Assembly: GCF_007858435.1 (NCBI RefSeq)
Contig: NZ_VIGW01000005.1
Coordinates: forward strand, 62,001-126,000
Source of the DNA: Tsukamurella asaccharolytica
GTDB lineage: Bacteria; Actinomycetota; Actinomycetes; Mycobacteriales; Mycobacteriaceae
Length of the DNA: 64,000 bases
Direction: 5' to 3'
This document shows positions 16,410 to 25,678 of the stretch, in pieces (the stretch's first letter is position 1; the number at the start of each line of letters is the position of its first letter). The translations under genes were made by a program, and so were the position numbers. The notes under the pieces are model-generated. The model was not told where the DNA came from. It worked only from the letters and a program-made list of their open reading frames with translations, and did no database searches.

Positions 16410-17828
16410 ATGAGGAAGCAGTTGACCACGCGTGCGCAGGTGAGCGGGTACCGGTTCATCTTGCGGCGGATGGATCATGCGCTGCTGCGCCGGGATCCGC
16501 GCATGATCTCGGATCCGATGGCGTCCCAGTCACGCTCACTCATCGCAGGCCTGGTGCTGGCGCTCGTCATCACCGGTGGCTGCGGGGTGTTGGCGCTGCT
16601 GCGGCCGCAGGGCGCCGTGGGCGACGCGAAGATCGTGCTCGCCAAGGAATCCGGCGCCCTCTACGTCCGGGTCGAGGACGTGCTGCATCCGGTGAACGGC
16701 CTCGCGTCCGCCCGCCTGGTGGTCGGGGAAGCCGCACAGCCCGCGTCGGTGAAGGACAAGCGGCTCAGCGGCTTCCGCCGCGGACCCGAGGTGGGCATCG
16801 TCGGCGCGCCCGCCCAGATCCTTGGCCCAGTCTCGGCGTGGTCCGAGGGCGCCTCGCCGTGGCTCCTGTGCGACCGGACGCGGCCGGCCCCGTCGGACAA
16901 GCCCACCGCGCGGGACGCGCTCGACACGATGGTCTCGTCGGTCGACGACGGCACCACGGACGACGGCGCGGTCCTCGTCCGTCGCGGCGACGCGCACTTC
17001 CTGTTGTTCGGAGGTGTGCGAGCGCCGGTGGACCCGTCGGATCCGTTGGTGCGCAGTCTCGCCGGGATCGACGGAGCTTCCGCCCGCGCGATCAGCGCGC
17101 CCCTGCTCAACGCCTTCGAGCCGATCGATGCCATCGCTGTCCCACAGATCCCGGGGCGGGGCCAGCCGTCGAACGCACTGAGCGGCGCCCGCGTGGGTGA
17201 CGTGGTACGCGTCTCGGACACCGATCACGAACGGTTGTACGTGGTTCTCGCGGACGGCGTCCAACCCGTGGGAACCTGGGCGGCCGACCTCATCCGGGCC
17301 GGCGATCCTGCGGGAACCGCGATCGGAACGGCGTCGGCGCCCGCCGTCGCCGCTGCCGCCACCCGCCGCACCGTGCCCGTCGGCGACCTGCCCGACCATC
17401 GTCCGTCTCTGCGGTCGGTGCGCGACGCGCCCGTCGTGTGCGCGGCCGCGTCCACCGACGGCGCGGGCGGCGGCACGGTGGAACTGCGCACCTTCCGTAC
17501 CCCGCCGGGCCCGGCGGCACCGGTCGCGCTGGCGGGTGCCGACGGTGCCGGCGACGCCCTCGACTTCGCGTCCGTCCCGTCCGGCTCGGGCGAGTACGTG
17601 GTGGCGGCCGAGCCCGGGGGCGAGCGTCGCGACGGCCTGTTCTACGTCTCGGACTCGGGAGTGCGGTACGGCATTCCGAACGAGGAGACGGCGCAGATCC
17701 TCGGCCTGCAGCACAAGCCTCGCCCCGTGGCCTGGTCCGTGCTGGCGGCGATCCCGGCGGGGCCCGACCTCACGCGGGCCGCCGCCTCTGTGACCCGCGA
17801 CGGCTCTCCGATCACTCTCGACCGCTGA
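16410..17828 (+). CDS. eccB: type VII secretion protein EccB
   Basis: 472 residues. Canonical start (RKQLTTRAQVSGYRFILRRMDHALLRRDPRM), one transmembrane helix at about 43-64, then a long extracytoplasmic repeat domain (including DAIAVPQIPGRGQPS and LFYVSDSGVRYGIP). EccB is a core subunit of the ESX membrane complex. The ATG at 16410 follows GGGGGAGGG. Its stop lies in a hairpin shared with convergent mycP. Confidence 0.92.
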   Translation: MRKQLTTRAQVSGYRFILRRMDHALLRRDPRMISDPMASQSRSLIAGLVLALVITGGCGVLALLRPQGAVGDAKIVLAKESGALYVRVEDVLHPVNGLASARLVVGEAAQPASVKDKRLSGFRRGPEVGIVGAPAQILGPVSAWSEGASPWLLCDRTRPAPSDKPTARDALDTMVSSVDDGTTDDGAVLVRRGDAHFLLFGGVRAPVDPSDPLVRSLAGIDGASARAISAPLLNAFEPIDAIAVPQIPGRGQPSNALSGARVGDVVRVSDTDHERLYVVLADGVQPVGTWAADLIRAGDPAGTAIGTASAPAVAAAATRRTVPVGDLPDHRPSLRSVRDAPVVCAAASTDGAGGGTVELRTFRTPPGPAAPVALAGADGAGDALDFASVPSGSGEYVVAAEPGGERRDGLFYVSDSGVRYGIPNEETAQILGLQHKPRPVAWSVLAAIPAGPDLTRAAASVTRDGSPITLDR

Positions 17829-17855
17829 GCGTTAGCGGCGAACGCGGCTCAGCGG
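17822..17855. terminator. bidirectional hairpin between eccB and mycP
   Basis: CCGCTGAGC (17822-17830) pairs with GCTCAGCGG (17847-17855), and GTT/AAC extends the stem. It covers the 3' end of eccB and the stop of mycP in the 20-base convergent gap. Confidence 0.6.
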
Positions 17856-19102
17856 CGGGCCAGGCAGGCGGCGACCCCGGCGACGGCGAGCAGCGCGAGC
17901 CCGGCGAGGGCGTACGCCCGCGGCCGGGTGTCGGGCGCCGGCGCGGAGGCCACGTCGAGCCGGCCCAGCGCGGACATCTCGTCGGGGAGTGCCGCAGACA
18001 CCGCAGCGACGGGATCGACGATGCCCGCCCCACCCATCCCCGCGGACCGGCGCGCGGTCGTCAGTATCCGGTTGCGTACCTGTGCCGCGCTGAGCTGCGG
18101 GTACCGCGCACGGACCAGGGCGGCTACGCCGGCCACGTACGGCGCGGCGTAGCTCGTCCCGGCGAGCGGAGTCGTGCCCTCGCGGGTCACCTGGGCGTTG
18201 GCCAGCCCCGCGCCGCGCGGCTCGAGCGTCGTCACGTCGGTGCCGGGCGCGGCGACCGTCACCCACGGTCCCGCCAGGGAGAACGCGGCGGGCCGTCCGT
18301 CGGGCTCGGTAGCACCCACGGTGAGCACCTGCTCGGCGAACCGCGCGGGCGAGGCGAAGGTCGTCGGCGCTGCGGGATTCGCGTTCTGGTCGGCGCAGGC
18401 GGTGCCCGACGAGACGTTGCCCGCCGAGGCGACCACCACGACGTTCCGCTCCGCGGCGTACCGCACGGCACGTCCGAGCGCGTCGTCGCCGAGCGCGGCC
18501 GCCGATCCCGCGCAGGCCACCTCGGAGATGTTGATGACGGTGGCGCCCAGGTCGACCGCGCGCACCACGGCGTAGGCCATGGTGGTCACGTTGCCGTGGC
18601 TGTTGACGCCGCGCTGCTGCGGCTCGAAAGCCGCGCTGGCCTGGCGGATGGCGATGATGGACGCCGCGGGGGCGACCCCGGTGAAGGCGTCGCCCGGGGC
18701 GGGCCGGCCGGCGATGATTCCCGCGACGGCGGTGCCGTGCGCGTCGCAGTCGTCGCGGCCGTCCCCGGACGAGACGTAGTCCCCGCCCGCGATCACCTCG
18801 CCGAGCCGCGGGTGCGGCGTGACACCGGTGTCGATGACCGCGACCTTCTGCCCCTCGCCGCGGGTGAACCGCCAGGCCTGATCGAATCGGAGGGACCGGG
18901 CCGAGTGATCCGGACGCGCGTAGTCGGTTCCGGGTTGCGTGCGGAGCGTGTTGCACTGGGAGCGTTGGACCGTGGGCGCGAGCGGAGCGACGGGACCGCG
19001 CGGCGCACCGTCGGGGGGCGGATCGGCGGACGCCGGCCCGCTCACGGGGACAGCGAGCGTGAACACCGCCGCCGCGGTCGCGGCCCGGATCCCCCGACGC
19101 AT
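17849..19102 (-). CDS. mycP: type VII secretion-associated serine protease mycosin
   Basis: 417 residues. Signal peptide (about 1-26), subtilisin triad Asp91 (VIDTGV), His122 (DAHGTAVAG) and Ser317 (AGTSYAAP), with oxyanion Asn229 (SAGN), and a C-terminal membrane anchor (LAGLALLAVAGVAACLARR). Mycosins stabilise the ESX complex and cleave substrates at the membrane face. The ATG overlaps the eccD stop (TGATG). It is transcribed with eccD from promoter P4. Confidence 0.95.
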   Translation of the reverse strand: MRRGIRAATAAAVFTLAVPVSGPASADPPPDGAPRGPVAPLAPTVQRSQCNTLRTQPGTDYARPDHSARSLRFDQAWRFTRGEGQKVAVIDTGVTPHPRLGEVIAGGDYVSSGDGRDDCDAHGTAVAGIIAGRPAPGDAFTGVAPAASIIAIRQASAAFEPQQRGVNSHGNVTTMAYAVVRAVDLGATVINISEVACAGSAAALGDDALGRAVRYAAERNVVVVASAGNVSSGTACADQNANPAAPTTFASPARFAEQVLTVGATEPDGRPAAFSLAGPWVTVAAPGTDVTTLEPRGAGLANAQVTREGTTPLAGTSYAAPYVAGVAALVRARYPQLSAAQVRNRILTTARRSAGMGGAGIVDPVAAVSAALPDEMSALGRLDVASAPAPDTRPRAYALAGLALLAVAGVAACLARR

Positions 19103-20604
19103 CACAGGTTCCGTACGGTCGAGTACACGTCCCAGACCCAGCCCAGCAGCGGGCCCGCCGCGGCGATCGTGAGGTACTCGCCGAGTTCGGCCAGGCGCCG
19201 CTGCACCGGGCTGAAGGCGATGCGCGGGGCGAGAACGCCGCAGGCGAGTGCCACGACGCCGATCAGCGCGAGGCCCACCAGACCGACGACCGGCCACGAG
19301 CCGTAGCCCCACGCGAGGCCGGTGGCGGTGCCGATGGCGATGACCGCGCCGGCGAGGACGCCCGCACCCGCCTGCACCGGCTCCGCGTGCGTACGCCCGC
19401 GCAAGCAGAAGGCGATCGCCATGACCAGTGCGAAGGCGAGGTGATGCCCCGGCAGTTCGCGGGAGGCGGCGCCGACGGCGAGGGCGGCGACCGCACCGGT
19501 GGCGGCGGCGCCCACGGTGATGCCGGTGCAGACGCGCTGCGCGAGGTCGGAGCGCGGCGGCACGTCGCGCTCGCCGTGCTCGTCATCGAGGCCGGCCGCG
19601 ACCGCGCCGACGCCGACGACCGTCGGCGGCGGATCGTCATCGATGGGATCGATCCGCTCGCCCGCCGCCGGTACGTGCGGCAGCGGCAGGCGCGCTGCGA
19701 TGGCGGCGATCCGAGCGGCGAAGACCAGCACGAGGTACGCGACGATCGCGGTGCTGGCGCCGAGCGCGGCGCGGTGTCCCGGTAGCCACAGCGCGGCGAA
19801 CATCGCCGGCCCGACGAGAGCGGTCGCGGCGAGCAGCGCGGTGTGGACCGCGATCCCGCGGCCCGTGAATCTCAGCGCCACCAGTGCGGACACGGCGGCC
19901 GCCGCGGCGGCCAGGAGTGCGTGCGGAGGTCCGTAGCGGCTGTCCGCACCGAGCGGGACGATCAGCGCGCCGGTCACCCCGGCGAGGATGCTGGCGCACA
20001 CGGCGAGAGCCGTCGGCACCGGCCCCGGGACGGCCATCCGCCGCGCGGACAGCACTGCGCCGGTGAGCAGTGCGAGCGCGGCCGCGCCGCACCACAGTTG
20101 CGCGAAGACGTGGTCCGCCGCCGGCCGCGCCCCGTCGGCGCTCCGCGGCGCGAGACCCAGCCGCAGCGCGACCGCCCCCGTCGCGAGGGTCGCCAGGCCG
20201 AGCACCACCAGTCCGACGATCATGGCCGCCCGCTCGTCCCACCGGCGGCCCGCCACGAGATCGGCCGCGGTGCAGTCGAAGACGTCGTCGAAGACCGGCG
20301 GCGGGGTCGGGGCGGTCGCCACGAACAGGACCAGGAGCGCTCCGTCGGAAATGCCGGCGTCGGCCGGGGTCTGCGGGCCCGGGAGCGGCTCCCCGCCGAC
20401 CGGCGCGAGTCGCCAGGGCCGCGACCACGCCGACTCCGCGGAGCCGCCGATCCGGTCGCCGAAGAGCCGCACGAGTTCCGGGATCAGCACCTCGGTCGGA
20501 GTCAGCAGCGGCAGGGAGACATCCACCTGCGTCCCGCCGCACAACACCGAGACGCGGCTCAGCCGCGCCACCTCGGCGGTGGTCTCCTCCATCACGTCGG
20601 TCAT
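19102..20604 (-). CDS. eccD: type VII secretion protein EccD
   Basis: 500 residues. A ubiquitin-like N-terminal domain (about 1-105, RVSVLCGGTQVDVSLPLLTPTEVLIPELV) is followed by about 11 hydrophobic segments forming the membrane vestibule. I chose the ATG at 20604, just after GAGGGGGC, over the upstream in-frame codon at 20619. First gene of the eccD-mycP unit, downstream of promoter P4, divergent from eccC. Confidence 0.92.
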   Translation of the reverse strand: MTDVMEETTAEVARLSRVSVLCGGTQVDVSLPLLTPTEVLIPELVRLFGDRIGGSAESAWSRPWRLAPVGGEPLPGPQTPADAGISDGALLVLFVATAPTPPPVFDDVFDCTAADLVAGRRWDERAAMIVGLVVLGLATLATGAVALRLGLAPRSADGARPAADHVFAQLWCGAAALALLTGAVLSARRMAVPGPVPTALAVCASILAGVTGALIVPLGADSRYGPPHALLAAAAAAVSALVALRFTGRGIAVHTALLAATALVGPAMFAALWLPGHRAALGASTAIVAYLVLVFAARIAAIAARLPLPHVPAAGERIDPIDDDPPPTVVGVGAVAAGLDDEHGERDVPPRSDLAQRVCTGITVGAAATGAVAALAVGAASRELPGHHLAFALVMAIAFCLRGRTHAEPVQAGAGVLAGAVIAIGTATGLAWGYGSWPVVGLVGLALIGVVALACGVLAPRIAFSPVQRRLAELGEYLTIAAAGPLLGWVWDVYSTVRNL

Positions 20605-20656
20605 CGCGCCCCCTCGCATGCCGTTCGGCGCCCGCCGAAATCAGGGCCCGGTACTC

Positions 20657-20687
20657 ATTGGACGCACCAGCGCGGCGATCGGTTCCC
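20657..20687 (-). promoter_or_regulatory. ECF-sigma-type promoter P4 (eccD-mycP)
   Basis: On the minus strand: GGGAACC (20687-20681), 16 bases, CGTCCAAT (20664-20657), with GCTGGTG directly before CGTC. It lies 53 bases upstream of the eccD start in the divergent eccD-eccC spacer and is almost identical to P3. Confidence 0.85.
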
Positions 20688-20791
20688 TTCCGCGAGAAGT
20701 TCGTCGAAAGCCTCCCGTCCGTCGGCCCGACCGTGCACAGTGGTGCGACGACGGCGCGTGGGGGCGCGCCGCGGTCCAGGGGAGGGCAAGC

Positions 20792-23700
20792 GTGGCTGAC
20801 ACGACCGACGTTGTTTTCGAGCCGGTCACAGAGGGTTTCGCGCGCAAGCAACGGCTCGCGCCGCCGCGCACGCCCGGCGGTGAGGTGGCGCTGCAGGCGC
20901 CGCCCGAGATCCCGCGTGCCGTTCCGGGTGGGCTCCTCGGCAAGCTACTGCCGGTGGTCATGGTGGTCGCCGTGATCGGCATGATCGCCCTGATGTTCAC
21001 CTCGGGCAGCGCCATGATGCAGAGCCCGTTCATGATGATGTTCCCGATCATGATGCTCATGTCCATGTTCGGCATGTACGGCATGAACAATCGCGGCAAC
21101 GGCACGTCCGCGGCCGAGCTCAACGAGGACCGCAAGGACTACCTGCGCTACCTGGGGCAGATCCGATCCCAGGTGGATCGCACCCGCACCGAGCAGCGCG
21201 CCGCCCTGGAGTGGATCCATCCTGATCCGGCGGCGCTGCCCGGCTGTGTCGGCACCCGTCGGATGTGGGAGCGTCGTCCCGCGGACCCGGACTACCTTCA
21301 CGTGCGCGTCGGCGTCGGCAGCCAGCGCCTCGCCACCCGCCTCGTCCCACCGGAGACCGGGCCGCTCGAGGACCTCGAACCGGTGTCGACGGTGGCGCTG
21401 CGCCGGTTCGTCCGGCACGGTGCCTCGGTGCCCGGGCTGCCGGTCGCGGTGGCCCTGCGGGGCTTCCCGGCCGTCGGTCTCAGCGGCCCACGCGCCGAGG
21501 TCTTCGATGCCGCGCGTGCGATGCTGCTCGCCCTCGCCGCCCTGCACGGTCCCGACCACGTACGGATCGTGGCCGCGACGCCCGATGTGGACTCCGTCGA
21601 GTGGGGCTGGCTGAAATGGCTTCCGCACGTAGCGCACCCGACGGAGTGCGACAGCCTCGGTCCGGTGCGCGCCGTGTACGGCTCCGCCGCGGAGCTCGAG
21701 GACGCGATCGCGACCGAGCTCGCCGACCGCGGGCCCTTCGCCCGGTCCGCGCCCGTCGATCCCACCCGCCCGCACTACGTGATCCTGCTGGACCGCGGCG
21801 TCGCGGTGACGCCCGGCGGTGCGCTCGACGCCGCCGTCGGGATCGACGGTGTCACGGTGCTCGACCTCTCGCCCGAGCCGGACGCGCTCGCAGCCCGCAG
21901 CGGACTGCAACTCGTCATCGACGACGCCCGCCGGCTCGGCGCGCGCAGCGCGGCCGGTGTCGAGTACTTCGCGCAGCCGGACGCGGTCACCGCCGGCGCG
22001 GCGCAGGTCACCGCCCGCCGAATCGGACGCTTCCGCCCGGCTTCGATGGCGGAGCTCCTCGACTTCGACGGCGATGCGGGCACGACCGACCCGGGGCTGC
22101 CCGCGCTCATCGGAATCACCGACGCCGCCGCGATCACGCCCGAGACCGTGTGGCGGGAGCGCACCGCCCGCGAGCGCTTGCGGGTGCCGATCGGGGTGGG
22201 GCCGCGGGGCGAGCCCGTGGAACTCGACCTCAAGGAGGCCGCGGAGAGCGGCATGGGCCCGCACGGCCTCTGTATCGGCGCCACTGGTTCCGGCAAGAGC
22301 GAATTCCTGCGCACCCTGGTGCTATCGATGGTCGCCACCCACCCGCCGGAGGCGCTGAATCTCGTACTCGTCGACTTCAAGGGTGGCGCCACGTTCCTCG
22401 GCCTCGAATCCCTCCATCACGTCGCTGCGGTCATCACTAACCTCGAGGAGGAGATCGCGATGGTCGACCGCATGCGCGATGCACTCTCCGGCGAAATGAA
22501 CCGCCGGCAGGAGGTCCTGCGCCGCGCCGGGAACTTCGCCAACGTCGGTGAGTACGAGAAGGCCCGCCGCGCGGGCGCGCCGCTCGAGCCGATGCCGGCG
22601 CTCGTCGTCATCGTCGACGAGTTCTCCGAACTGCTCGCGCAGAAGCCGGATTTCGCGGAGCTCTTCGTCGCGATCGGCCGACTCGGCAGGTCGCTGCACA
22701 TCCACCTCCTGTTGGCCTCGCAGCGACTGGAGGAGGGGAAGCTACGGGGACTGGACTCGCACCTGTCCTATCGGATCGGGCTGAAGACCTTCTCCGCCAG
22801 CGAGTCTCGCGCCGTCCTCGGCGTCCCCGATGCCTACCACCTGCCGTCGACGCCCGGCGCGGGCTACCTCAAGTTCGACGCCGACCCGCCGCGCCGCTTC
22901 CACGCGTGTTACGTCTCCGGCGAGTACGAGCCGCCCAGCTCCGCCGCGTCGACGGTGCGCCGGGGCACGGTCGGCGGCGCGTCCGTCCGGGAGTACCTCA
23001 ACGCGCCGGCGCCGATCGCCCGCCGGTCCTGCGGCCTGCCCGAGGGACTGCGGCGGATCCCGGCGCAACCGGGTGATCCGGTACCCGCCGGGGACTCGTC
23101 CCGCCCGGCGGCGCCGGGGGTGGGCGCACCGTCGCTCCTGCAGACGATGGTCGCGCGCCTGGCCGGCCACGGCCTTCCCGCGCACGAGGTCTGGCTGCCC
23201 CCGCTCGACGCCTCCGCACCCGTGGGTGAGCTGGCGCACCACCTGCGCCGCATCGATTCGACGGCACTGCGCGTCGCGATCGGCGTCGTCGATCGTCCCT
23301 ACGATCAGCGGCGCGACCTCCTGGTGGTGGATCTCACTGGGGCGCAGGGCAATGTCGCGGTCGTGGGTGGACCGCAGTCGGGCAAGTCGACGGCGCTGCG
23401 CACGCTCATCGCCTCGGCGGCGCTCGCGCACTCGCCGCGGCAGGCGCAGTTCTACGTGCTCGACTTCGGCGGTGGTTCTCTTGCGAGCATCGCCGGCGTG
23501 CCGCACGTCGGTTCCGTGGCGGGCCGCCTCGACCCGGACCGCGTGCGGCGCACCGTCGCCGAGGTGACCGGCGTGATCCGCCGCCGCGAGGCGGCCTTCC
23601 GCGAGCACGGGGTCGCCTCGATGGATCAGTACCGTGCGCATCCGGCGGCCGCGGCCGACCCGTTCGGCGACGTCTTCCTCGTCATCGACGGCTGGCAGGT

Positions 23701-24838
23701 GCTGCGGAGCGAGTTCGAACCGCTGGAGCCGCAGGTCAACGCCATCGCGGCGCAGGGCCTGTCGTACGGCGTGCACCTGGTGATCGCCGCCTCGCGCTGG
23801 GGCGAGGTACGTCCCGCCGTGAAGGACCAGCTGGGCACGCGGATCGAGCTGCGCCTGGGAGATCCGATGGATTCGGAGATGGGCCGTCGGGTGGCGGGCT
23901 CGGTGCCCGTCGGCCGGCCGGGGCGCGGTATCACCTCCGAACAACTGCACATGCTGATCGCGTTGCCCACCGGTGCGGAGTCCGACGACCTGCCGGCCGC
24001 GCAGGAGGCGCTGGTCGCCGAGATCGGCGAGCGGTACGCGGAGCGCGCGCCCGAGGTGCGGATGCTGCCCGACCTGGTGCTCCGTGACCGGATCCCGGCG
24101 CGGCGGGACGCGCCGCCCACGCACGCGATCTTCGGCGTCGGCGAGTCCGAGCTCGCGGCCGCGACGCTGCAGTTCGAGTCGCAGCCGTTCTTCCTCGTGC
24201 TGGGCGACAGCGAGTGCGGCAAGACCGAGACCCTGCGGACGGTCATCACCGGCCTCGTCGCGGGCGGCACCCCGCAGCAGACGAAGATCGTTCTCGTCGA
24301 TTACCGCCGGACGCTGCTCGGCGCGATCGAGGGCGAACACCTCGCCGGCTATGCCTCGTCGTCGGACGCACTGACGCCGATGGTGGACCACCTCGTCCGG
24401 GTGCTGCGCGAGCGCTGCCCGGGCACCGACGTGACCCCGCAGCAGCTCAAGGAACGGTCGTGGTGGACCGGCCCGGACATCTATCTGATCGTCGACGACT
24501 ACGACCTCGTCGCGAGTGCCGCCGGTAACCCCCTCGCCCCGCTGCTCGAGCTGCTGCCGCAGGCGCGGGACATCGGCCTCAAGGTGGTCGTCGCCCGCCG
24601 CAGCGGCGGCCTCGCGCGCGGCCTGTACGAGAGCTTCCTCGCGCGTCTGCGCGACCTGGCCGCCGACGGCCTGGTGATGAGCGGCTCGCGGGAGGAGGGC
24701 ACCGTGCTCGGCACCGTCAAGATGTCGCCGCAGCCGCCCGGCCGCGGTACCTGGGTCTCCCGCGCTCGCGGGGTCGAGCTGGTACAGGTCGCGATGGTCG
24801 CCGAACCGGAGTGCGCCGGCGGTCGCGGGTCGCCGTGA
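20792..24838 (+). CDS. eccC: type VII secretion ATPase EccC (three FtsK/SpoIIIE domains)
   Basis: 1348 residues, fused EccCa-EccCb type. Two membrane helices near residues 50-95 (LLPVVMVVAVIGMIALMF; methionine-rich second helix), then three ATPase domains with P-loops at about 496 (GATGSGKS), 859 (GGPQSGKS) and 1138 (GDSECGKT). All three have acidic Walker B strands (LVVIVDEFSE; VFLVIDGW; IYLIVDDYD). It binds the C-terminal export signals of substrates and powers secretion. The GTG at 20792 follows CCAGGGGAGGG. No P1-P4-type promoter was found for this strand. Confidence 0.95.
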   Translation: MADTTDVVFEPVTEGFARKQRLAPPRTPGGEVALQAPPEIPRAVPGGLLGKLLPVVMVVAVIGMIALMFTSGSAMMQSPFMMMFPIMMLMSMFGMYGMNNRGNGTSAAELNEDRKDYLRYLGQIRSQVDRTRTEQRAALEWIHPDPAALPGCVGTRRMWERRPADPDYLHVRVGVGSQRLATRLVPPETGPLEDLEPVSTVALRRFVRHGASVPGLPVAVALRGFPAVGLSGPRAEVFDAARAMLLALAALHGPDHVRIVAATPDVDSVEWGWLKWLPHVAHPTECDSLGPVRAVYGSAAELEDAIATELADRGPFARSAPVDPTRPHYVILLDRGVAVTPGGALDAAVGIDGVTVLDLSPEPDALAARSGLQLVIDDARRLGARSAAGVEYFAQPDAVTAGAAQVTARRIGRFRPASMAELLDFDGDAGTTDPGLPALIGITDAAAITPETVWRERTARERLRVPIGVGPRGEPVELDLKEAAESGMGPHGLCIGATGSGKSEFLRTLVLSMVATHPPEALNLVLVDFKGGATFLGLESLHHVAAVITNLEEEIAMVDRMRDALSGEMNRRQEVLRRAGNFANVGEYEKARRAGAPLEPMPALVVIVDEFSELLAQKPDFAELFVAIGRLGRSLHIHLLLASQRLEEGKLRGLDSHLSYRIGLKTFSASESRAVLGVPDAYHLPSTPGAGYLKFDADPPRRFHACYVSGEYEPPSSAASTVRRGTVGGASVREYLNAPAPIARRSCGLPEGLRRIPAQPGDPVPAGDSSRPAAPGVGAPSLLQTMVARLAGHGLPAHEVWLPPLDASAPVGELAHHLRRIDSTALRVAIGVVDRPYDQRRDLLVVDLTGAQGNVAVVGGPQSGKSTALRTLIASAALAHSPRQAQFYVLDFGGGSLASIAGVPHVGSVAGRLDPDRVRRTVAEVTGVIRRREAAFREHGVASMDQYRAHPAAAADPFGDVFLVIDGWQVLRSEFEPLEPQVNAIAAQGLSYGVHLVIAASRWGEVRPAVKDQLGTRIELRLGDPMDSEMGRRVAGSVPVGRPGRGITSEQLHMLIALPTGAESDDLPAAQEALVAEIGERYAERAPEVRMLPDLVLRDRIPARRDAPPTHAIFGVGESELAAATLQFESQPFFLVLGDSECGKTETLRTVITGLVAGGTPQQTKIVLVDYRRTLLGAIEGEHLAGYASSSDALTPMVDHLVRVLRERCPGTDVTPQQLKERSWWTGPDIYLIVDDYDLVASAAGNPLAPLLELLPQARDIGLKVVVARRSGGLARGLYESFLARLRDLAADGLVMSGSREEGTVLGTVKMSPQPPGRGTWVSRARGVELVQVAMVAEPECAGGRGSP

Positions 24839-24876
24839 CCGTGCGCCTGCACGGTGAGCGAGGCTACCGCCGTGGG

Positions 24877-25677
24877 TCATCTCCCGGCCAGGCGCACGAC
24901 CACCGGACGCATCGCATCCAGGGTGTGCCCGCCGAGCGCGATCAGCGAGAAGCCGTACTGCTCGCGGCGACGGATCAGGGTGTCGCAGATCTCGTCCACG
25001 GAGCCGTCCACCAGCGCGGGGGAGTCCACGGCGCGCAGGGCGTCGAGGTCCGTGCCGATGAAGGCGCTCACGTAGTCGGGGGCGACGCCGTTCACCGCGA
25101 AGATCGAGCAGGCCAGCTCCACCCGGTCCCGCAGCGGAGCCGTCTGTTCGGCGAGCGTCGCGGCCGGGGTGGTGGGCGCCGCCGCCACGGCGACGGTGTC
25201 CGCCCGCTCCCGCGCCACCGCAAGGGCTTTGGGTCCGCCCGCAGCCATGAGCACCGGGGTGTGCCCGGCACCGTCGAGCGCGGCGAGCGCATCGAGGGTG
25301 TCCACGACCCGGGCCAGGCGCTCCGGTCCCGTGCCGAAGGGAACGCCGAGCGCGGCGGCGTCGCGGGCCACGTCGGGCCGGCCCGTGCCGATGCCGAACC
25401 GGTAGCGGCCGCCGCTGATCGTCGCGAGCGAATGCGCCTGCCACGCCGCGTGCTTCGGGTCGTGCAGCGGAGAGGCGACGACGTAGTTCGCCACCTCCAG
25501 CGTGGACGTCGCGCCCAGCGCGACCGCCGCGGAAGTGACACCGTCGGGCAGCGGGTAGTTCTCGGGGAGCGCGAGCACGTCGAAGCCGTCGGACTCCACC
25601 GATCGGGCGTAGTCCGCCCAGTCGCCGAGCTGCGGCACCGGCAGCGCCGTCACCGCGAAGCGGAACGGTCTGGTCAT
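24877..25677 (-). CDS. LLM-class (luciferase-like) F420-dependent oxidoreductase
   Basis: 266 residues. TIM-barrel luciferase-like pattern: FAVTALPV start, GFDVLALPENYP, LATISGGRYRFGIGTG, then GGPKALAVARERADTVAV. F420 rather than FMN is inferred from the lineage. The ATG at 25677 follows AAGGAGG. It starts one base after the preceding DoxX-like gene's stop on the same strand, so they form an operon. Substrate unknown. Confidence 0.82.
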   Translation of the reverse strand: MTRPFRFAVTALPVPQLGDWADYARSVESDGFDVLALPENYPLPDGVTSAAVALGATSTLEVANYVVASPLHDPKHAAWQAHSLATISGGRYRFGIGTGRPDVARDAAALGVPFGTGPERLARVVDTLDALAALDGAGHTPVLMAAGGPKALAVARERADTVAVAAAPTTPAATLAEQTAPLRDRVELACSIFAVNGVAPDYVSAFIGTDLDALRAVDSPALVDGSVDEICDTLIRRREQYGFSLIALGGHTLDAMRPVVVRLAGR

Positions 25678-25678
25678 C

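Noticed and set aside
24829-24865. Small hairpin ACCGTGC-GCCT-GCACGGT at the eccC stop as a terminator
   Set aside because: Only 7 bp with no T-tract; too weak to call.
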